From: Lawsonibacter hominis
GTDB lineage: Bacteria; Bacillota; Clostridia; Oscillospirales; Oscillospiraceae
Direction of reading: 5' to 3'
Assembly: GCF_014287895.1 (NCBI RefSeq)
Contig: NZ_JACOPP010000015.1
Coordinates: 3,782 to 67,781, forward strand
Length of the DNA: 64,000 nt
Of this stretch, positions 59,483 to 64,000 are shown in pieces. How positions within the stretch are numbered: the stretch's first letter is position 1; every line of letters starts with the position of its first letter. The notes beneath the pieces are model-generated. The model was not told where the DNA came from, made no database searches, and worked only from the letters and a program-made list of their open reading frames with translations. Both the position numbers and the translations under genes were made by a program.

Positions 59483-60184
59483 TCAAAACAGCCAGAACAG
59501 CCGCTCCCGGGATACGCTCATCCCCACCTTGCGCTGGAGGGCCAGGGACGCCTGGTTGTCTGTAAAGACCTGGCCGAAGGCATACTGCCCCCGCTCCAGG
59601 GCCAGGCGCACCGCGCCGCGGAGCAGGGCCTCCCCCACGCCGCGGCGGCGGTAGGCGGGCAGCACCTCCAGCATGCCGATGCTCCCCTCCTCATGGAATC
59701 CGGCAAACCCCGCACAGGCGCCGTCCACAAAGGCCCCCAGCATCCCCCGCCGGAGCGCCCCCTGCATGTAGGCTACCCCGCCGAAGGGGTGGCTGTAGTG
59801 ATCATAGACCCACTGGGCCATTTCCTCCCCCAGCAGCCGCAGCTCCCCGCCGAAGGGCGCGGCGGCGGGGGGTTCCGGCGCCAGCCAGGCGGCCTGATAA
59901 CAGATCTGCTCCTCGTGCAGGCCAAAGCGCCGCACCGCCTCGGCCTTGTACCACAGCTCATGGCCCACCAGCATCGCGCACCGGCTCAGCAGGGCAAAGC
60001 AGCGCTCCGCCGCCGCCGGGCCGGCGGCGCTCATCATGTGTATCCCGCCGCTCTCGCAGAGCAGCACCCCATCTTCCTCCGCGTACAGCAGCTCCGCCGT
60101 CCCCCGGCGCAGGGGCTCCAGCATATCCATATAAAACAGCGGATCGCGCCCCAGATACGCCAGGGCCTGTTCCAGTTGCTCCAT
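59483..60184 (-). CDS. GNAT-family acetyltransferase
   Basis: A 233-residue protein whose C-terminal half is a GNAT fold: beta-strands with GSIGMLEVLPAYRRRGVGEALL containing the acetyl-CoA pyrophosphate-binding RRRGVG. The N-terminal half is a divergent GNAT-like extension. Substrate cannot be predicted. It overlaps closely with the upstream kinase gene (1 bp apart), so it is probably co-expressed as the last gene of that operon. Confidence 0.8.
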   Translation of the reverse strand: MEQLEQALAYLGRDPLFYMDMLEPLRRGTAELLYAEEDGVLLCESGGIHMMSAAGPAAAERCFALLSRCAMLVGHELWYKAEAVRRFGLHEEQICYQAAWLAPEPPAAAPFGGELRLLGEEMAQWVYDHYSHPFGGVAYMQGALRRGMLGAFVDGACAGFAGFHEEGSIGMLEVLPAYRRRGVGEALLRGAVRLALERGQYAFGQVFTDNQASLALQRKVGMSVSRERLFWLF

Positions 60185-61318
60185 TTAATCCTCCTCGAAT
60201 AGGGGCAAAGTGATCACGAAGCTGGTAAAGCGCCCGTTGCTCTCCGCCCGGATCGCGCCCCCGTGCAGCTCCACGATCTCCTTCGCAATGGCAAGGCCCA
60301 GTCCCGCCCCGCCGGTCCGGGTGGAGCGGGCGGCGTCCAGCCGGTAAAATTTGTGGAAAATATTGGCCAGCTCTCCTTCGGGGATCTCCAGCCCCTCGTT
60401 CCGGACGACGATCTCGGCCTGCCGTTCCACCTTCCGGGCCCGGACCTCCACCCGGCCGCCGGGCGTACTGTAGCTGACCGCGTTGCGCAGCACGTTATCG
60501 AAGACCCGGGCAAGTTTGTCCGGGTCGCCGAGCACCACCAGGTGGTGCTGGATCTCCACGGTACACTCCAGCTCCTTTTCCGCAAACAGGGGGTAAAACT
60601 CGTCGGAGAGCTGCTCCAGCAGCATGGAGAGCTGGATGGGATGCCGTTCCCCCGCGCCGCTGTCCAGGTCCATGCGGGTGATATCGAAAAATTCGCCCAA
60701 CAGCTCCTCCAGCCGCTCGGCCTTATCCAGGGCGATCCCGGTGAACTTGGCCCGCTGGGCCGCATCCAGCCCCGGCTCGTCCCGCAGCAGCGTCAGATAG
60801 CCCACCACCGAGGTGAGCGGAGTCTTCAGATCGTGGGCCAGAAAGGCCACCAGATCCTGCTTGCGCTGCTCGCTCTCCCGGGCGGCGTCCTCCCGCTGCT
60901 TCATCTGACGCTGGAGCGCGTCCAGATCTTCCTGGAGCGGAGAGAGTTCCCGTGGCAGGCGCACCGGCGCGTCCTGCTCTTCCACCACCCGGCGCAGCGC
61001 CAGGCGGATCTCCTCCAGCCAGCGGGTAAAGCGCCCCATGGCCAGGTAGAACGCCGCCAGCATCAGCACCAGCATGCCCGCCGTCAAAAACGCCTGCTTG
61101 TTGCCGCGAATGGCCTGCCGGTAGAGCTCCAGGGCCTCATACTCGCTCTGGCCGAACAGCGTGCGGGCCGCCCAGACAAAAAAGCGGGCAAAGGGGTCCT
61201 GAAGCACGCCGTCCACCACCACCTCCAGCAGGAACAGGCCCGCCAGCCCGGCGATGAGGGTGCCCGCCACTACGAACAGGAGCATTTTCAGTTTTAACCG
61301 GGTATATTTCCGCCTCAC
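60185..61318 (-). CDS. VanS-like sensor histidine kinase
   Basis: A 377-residue membrane kinase: two transmembrane helices (about 10-33 and 78-96), HAMP-like coiled linker, HisKA with phospho-accepting H162 in FLAHDLKTPLTSVVGYL, and HATPase domain with FDNVLRNAVSYS, TGGAGLGLAIAKEI. Sequence strongly resembles VanS kinases. No response regulator gene is next to it. Starts at GTG 61318 with AAGGAGG. Signal and target are unknown; cell-envelope stress is a guess from family. Confidence 0.88.
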   Translation of the reverse strand: MRRKYTRLKLKMLLFVVAGTLIAGLAGLFLLEVVVDGVLQDPFARFFVWAARTLFGQSEYEALELYRQAIRGNKQAFLTAGMLVLMLAAFYLAMGRFTRWLEEIRLALRRVVEEQDAPVRLPRELSPLQEDLDALQRQMKQREDAARESEQRKQDLVAFLAHDLKTPLTSVVGYLTLLRDEPGLDAAQRAKFTGIALDKAERLEELLGEFFDITRMDLDSGAGERHPIQLSMLLEQLSDEFYPLFAEKELECTVEIQHHLVVLGDPDKLARVFDNVLRNAVSYSTPGGRVEVRARKVERQAEIVVRNEGLEIPEGELANIFHKFYRLDAARSTRTGGAGLGLAIAKEIVELHGGAIRAESNGRFTSFVITLPLFEED

Positions 61319-61328
61319 GCAAGCCTCC

Positions 61329-62360
61329 TTATCCCCTGGCGCTGCGCTTGGCAAAGCGCACCACCGACCACACGCCGCCCAGCAGCATGACCTCCAGAAA
61401 CGCGGCAAAGCGCCAGAGCACCATTCCCACCGCCACATGCTCCCCGAAGATGGGACTCATAAACAGATAAAAGCTGCCTTCCGCGCCCCCCGCGTTGCCG
61501 GGCAATAAAACGATCCGGGAGATGACCATCACCAGGCACTGTACCAGCAGCAGCTCCACAAAGGAGTGCCCGCCGAGTCCCAGGCCGTGAAAGAGGAAAT
61601 ACGGCACGGCGAACAGGGCCCCCAGCTCCAGGAACATGGCGGCGAACAGTCCGGCCAGCAGGCGCTTGTTGCCCCGCAGGTCGGCCAGCTGCCGGCAGAA
61701 CTCGTCCACCTTGCCCATGCCCGCCTCTACCCGGCCGGGCTTGGCCATGACCTTGGTATGCCGGGAGAGCCACTCCAGGATGCGGCGGATGAGCCGCTGA
61801 ATGGGCGCGGGGCGAATGGCGGTGAAGACCGCCAGCGTGCACAGCGCCACGTACAGAACAATCAGGAAGGCCGCCCCGATGACCGCGGGACCGATGCTCT
61901 CCCCATGAAAGACCAGCTTATAGGCCAGCGCGGCCAGGGCGTAAACGGTGTAGACCACGGTGTTGGCCACCAGCTTCCAGGTGTAGATGGATGCGGTGTA
62001 GGTAGCGGACAGGCCCGCGTCGTACATCAGCTTGAGCTGCACCGGCATACCGGCGGGGCCCAGCTTATAGTAAAATTCCCCGATATAGGCCGCATCGAAG
62101 CAGCCAGCCAGGCGCATCGGGCAGCCCGCCCCCTTTCCCATGCCGTAAAAAATAAGCGCGTCGATGCTCTCGCTGACCGGAACGCACAGCGCCGCCCCCA
62201 CCAGCCACAGGGGCCGGGTCTGCCTCAGCAGGGCGCGCACGTCCATGGTGCGGAAGACATGCACCACCAGAGCCGCCAGGATCGCGCCCCCCACCGTCAG
62301 TCCGGCAATGGAAAAAATGCGGTTGAACAGGGCCTTCTTGTTGGCTTTCGTATCGAACAC
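61329..62360 (-). CDS. Lysylphosphatidylglycerol synthase TM-like flippase-like protein
   Basis: A 343-residue integral membrane protein with seven to eight helices, of the UPF0104/LPG_synthase_TM family (motifs GEFYYKLGPAGMPVQLKLMY and LLPGNAGGAEGSFYLFM). Members flip lipids or aminoacyl lipids; no MprF catalytic domain is present. It starts at GTG 62360, where the nearest purine-rich stretch directly abuts, so initiation is probably coupled to the upstream SprT-like gene (24 bp). Operon with the kinase and GNAT genes. Confidence 0.78.
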   Translation of the reverse strand: MFDTKANKKALFNRIFSIAGLTVGGAILAALVVHVFRTMDVRALLRQTRPLWLVGAALCVPVSESIDALIFYGMGKGAGCPMRLAGCFDAAYIGEFYYKLGPAGMPVQLKLMYDAGLSATYTASIYTWKLVANTVVYTVYALAALAYKLVFHGESIGPAVIGAAFLIVLYVALCTLAVFTAIRPAPIQRLIRRILEWLSRHTKVMAKPGRVEAGMGKVDEFCRQLADLRGNKRLLAGLFAAMFLELGALFAVPYFLFHGLGLGGHSFVELLLVQCLVMVISRIVLLPGNAGGAEGSFYLFMSPIFGEHVAVGMVLWRFAAFLEVMLLGGVWSVVRFAKRSARG

Positions 62361-62384
62361 CTTCCTTGGTCGCTTCGTCTCTCT

Positions 62385-62867
62385 TCAGTATACCCGTTTC
62401 AGCGCCCCGCCGCACTTGCAGCGGTAGCGCTCCGGATGGCGCACCAGCGCAGAGGCTCTGGCGCGGCAAAACTGCGCGCCGCAGCTCTGGCACACCAGCC
62501 GGTAGCGCTCCGGCCGCACATCGGGCACGCCGAGGGCCTGGCAGGTCCCCGTGCGGGCGATGGCATAGCCGTAGGCGGCGTTCATCCGCGCGGCGTAGGC
62601 CTTCCACCGCTGCCCGTGGTCCCGGCAGCCGGGGCAGGTATGGAGCGCCTCGTGGGCCAGTGTCTGCAGGCACGCCTCTTCCGCAGCCTCCAGCAGGCGC
62701 TGGCTCAGTTCGATCTCAAATGCCTCTCCCCGCCGGATGCAGCAGCCGAAGCGGGTCACCGCCCGCCGGTTCACCGTCACGTGGGGCCGGATCTGGGCGG
62801 AAACCGGGATCTTCAGGGCCCTGGCCTGATCCAGCACCCGGACCAGCAGGGCGTCAAAATCGTTCAT
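62385..62867 (-). CDS. SprT-like zinc metallopeptidase family protein
   Basis: A 160-residue protein with the zincin motif H72-E-A-L-H76 in LAHEALHTCPGC and a C-terminal zinc ribbon (CQSCGAQFC, then YRCKCGG). SprT/SPRTN relatives cleave DNA-protein crosslinks in eukaryotes; the bacterial role is poorly known. ATG 62867 with GGAGG at 7 bases; the longer frame lacks a good site. First gene of a four-gene minus-strand operon. Confidence 0.82.
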   Translation of the reverse strand: MNDFDALLVRVLDQARALKIPVSAQIRPHVTVNRRAVTRFGCCIRRGEAFEIELSQRLLEAAEEACLQTLAHEALHTCPGCRDHGQRWKAYAARMNAAYGYAIARTGTCQALGVPDVRPERYRLVCQSCGAQFCRARASALVRHPERYRCKCGGALKRVY

Positions 62868-62994
62868 AGGGTGCCTCCCTTGGATACATAAAACGTATTT
62901 TACCATCTTTTTTCCTGAAAGTCACTACTCGGCCGGTTTTGTCCCTTTTACGCCATCTGTGCGCGCTTAAAATCTCCGTCGTTTTGACAATACA

Positions 62995-63023
62995 TTGAAA
63001 ACGGATCGCCTGCATGGTACAAT
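62995..63023 (+). promoter_or_regulatory. Promoter of the lipoprotein gene
   Basis: TTGAAA, 17 bp, TACAAT, 46 bp upstream of the ATG. A TTGACA at 62984 has no matching -10. Confidence 0.65.
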
Positions 63024-63069
63024 ACATATAAATATAAAAGTGTGATAAATATGAATTGAGGAGGCACTT

Positions 63070-63885
63070 ATGAAACGAGAATCAGGGAGTGCACTGCATA
63101 TATACGGGTGCCTGTTTTTGATAGTACTGGCCTTGGCCGGGTGTGGGGCCGCGCTGGATACGTCTGACACAGATGCAGTATCTGGTAATTCATCCAACCA
63201 GAGCGCTCCCGTATCCAGAGACTCAAACACAATAACCTATGGCAGCCAGTTACAGCTTATTGCCGATAATACGGCAGTGTGGATGGGCGATACGGAACTA
63301 ATTGCTGAACCGTTTTTCTATGCTGTTACCGATCTTGACCAGAATGGGCGGCTGGAGATCATTCAGTCCTCCTGCCAAGGAACCGGACTTTATACCTATA
63401 CCAAGTTGTGGGAGGTCGGCACAGATGAAACAGCGTTAGCTCCCTGCCAGTTTTCCATGGCCGAAGGGGATTCCCAGCCGGACATTATCACGAACCCGGA
63501 CATGGTATATTTTGACGAGGCGCGTGACTGCTATTTTTATATATTCCGCGACGATATTCGTAACGGTGCGGCGGAGCACTATCAAAATCGGGTTGCCTTT
63601 TCTCTGCAAGATGGCGTTGTTACCACCACTCTGTTGGGACAATGCCACAGCATCTATGCATCTCCCGATTCGGATGCAGTAACCACCTATACGGACGCTG
63701 ATGGAAATATCATTGACGAGGAAGCGTACAGCATGGCAGCAGACAAGACTTTCTCCGGTCTGACAGCGATGGAGGCAACCATTGGTTGGACAGATTATGT
63801 TGTCTCAACGCAACTGGCTACGCTGACTGAATCGGAATTAATGGGTATTTTGGAAACTTCTTGGGAAAGTTTTTCCTTGCTCTAG
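63070..63885 (+). CDS. Putative lipoprotein
   Basis: A 271-residue protein with a type II signal peptide and lipobox LALAGC (C25), then a Ser/Asp-rich linker and a domain with FYAVTDLDQNGRLEI, an EF-hand/dockerin-like Asp-loop often seen in VCBS-type or secreted binding proteins of Clostridia. Less GC-rich than neighbours. ATG 63070 with GGAGG. It stands alone between a divergent operon and an insertion sequence whose left end touches its stop codon. Function unknown. Confidence 0.75.
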   Translation: MKRESGSALHIYGCLFLIVLALAGCGAALDTSDTDAVSGNSSNQSAPVSRDSNTITYGSQLQLIADNTAVWMGDTELIAEPFFYAVTDLDQNGRLEIIQSSCQGTGLYTYTKLWEVGTDETALAPCQFSMAEGDSQPDIITNPDMVYFDEARDCYFYIFRDDIRNGAAEHYQNRVAFSLQDGVVTTTLLGQCHSIYASPDSDAVTTYTDADGNIIDEEAYSMAADKTFSGLTAMEATIGWTDYVVSTQLATLTESELMGILETSWESFSLL

Positions 63886-64000
63886 AGTCTGTTTTAAAAC
63901 CTAGCCATTGTGTGAAAAACGACGATGTAATAGAATGGGAGCATGAAGAGACATGAAATAAGCGAAAAACAATGGAATAGGATCAAGGACAAGTTCCCGC
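63885..64000 (+). mobile_element. Left end of an IS5-type insertion sequence (runs off the window)
   Basis: The presumed terminal repeat starts GAGTCTGTTTTAAAACC right at the lipoprotein stop codon and the transposase begins 58 bp inside. The right end is beyond the window. Confidence 0.65.
63943..64000 (+). CDS. IS5-family transposase, N-terminal fragment
   Basis: Nineteen codons, MKRHEISEKQWNRIKDKFP, match the typical start of IS5-group transposases (DUF4096-like helix). GGGAG ribosome site 4 bases upstream. The rest lies outside the window. Confidence 0.7.
   Translation, partial: MKRHEISEKQWNRIKDKFP

Noticed and set aside
62984..62989. TTGACA as the -35 box of the lipoprotein gene
   Set aside because: The only good -10 (63018-63023) is 28 bp away; TTGAAA at 62995 with a 17-bp spacer fits better.

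Overview
The window is chromosomal DNA from a GC-rich, spore-forming Clostridia member. The gene content (yabP-yabQ-divIC-yabR, spoIID, a SleB-type cortex hydrolase, RNase Y, a DnaD-like/DnaI-like pair, BirA/BioY, FHA-FtsW) and the codon bias fit the Oscillospiraceae/Flavonifractor-Oscillibacter type of gut Firmicute. That placement is an inference from content; no rRNA gene is present. I see no tRNA, rRNA or CRISPR array.

Layout. 0-5.7 kb: the start of a GntP-type permease and an LVIVD-repeat protein (minus), a micro-ORF plus M16 peptidase (plus), a LysR regulator, then a gene-poor, AT-richer stretch with one 53-residue membrane peptide and decayed remnants. 5.7-9.9 kb: DnaI-like and DnaD-like replication proteins, an archaeal-type peroxiredoxin, a CIRCE-controlled Hsp20 and zapA. 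10-19 kb: a forward run of U32 peptidase, dut, maf, mreC, mreD, PBP2 and a GH13 amylase. 19-24 kb: an MFS exporter, the selenium-linked pair yedF/DUF3343, and a divergent LysR/MFS pair. 24-32 kb: an FHA-FtsW protein with its transpeptidase, the yab/divIC sporulation-division cluster, bioY/birA with a shared BirA operator, a PfoR-like membrane protein and signal peptidase I. 32-45 kb: rny, an IS481-like element, a block with sleB-like, M42 peptidase, ybaK, DUF4358, a degenerate P-type ATPase, rlmB and ftsH, then a truncated second IS copy. 45-54.5 kb: recJ, relA, and a cell-wall cluster of D-aspartate-ligase-like ATP-grasp enzyme, Asp/Glu racemase, MurE-like ligase and QueG-like protein. 54.5-64 kb: a CBS protein, a flavoprotein, spoIID, citrate synthase, GNAT, a VanS-like kinase, a flippase-like membrane protein, an SprT-like protein, a lipoprotein and the left end of an IS5-type element.

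Themes. Cell-wall growth and division dominate (zapA, mreCD, two PBPs, FtsW-FHA, divIC, D-Asp ligase/racemase/MurE), with sporulation genes interspersed.

The most unusual content is small mobile or structured DNA. (1) Two loci each carry a roughly 90-100 bp three-hairpin element with the same AGTGAAT loop, between direct repeats of 86-87 bp that duplicate part of a neighbouring gene. (2) Two intergenic copies of a longer structured repeat share loop sequences but have differing, still-paired stems. (3) Two inverted IS481-like copies have flanks (26 bp and at least 21 bp) swapped in a way that implies an IS-mediated inversion of about 9.5 kb. (4) A 162 bp palindromic MITE-like element supplies the -35 box of the PfoR-like gene, whose promoter overlaps a 42 bp near-perfect palindrome.
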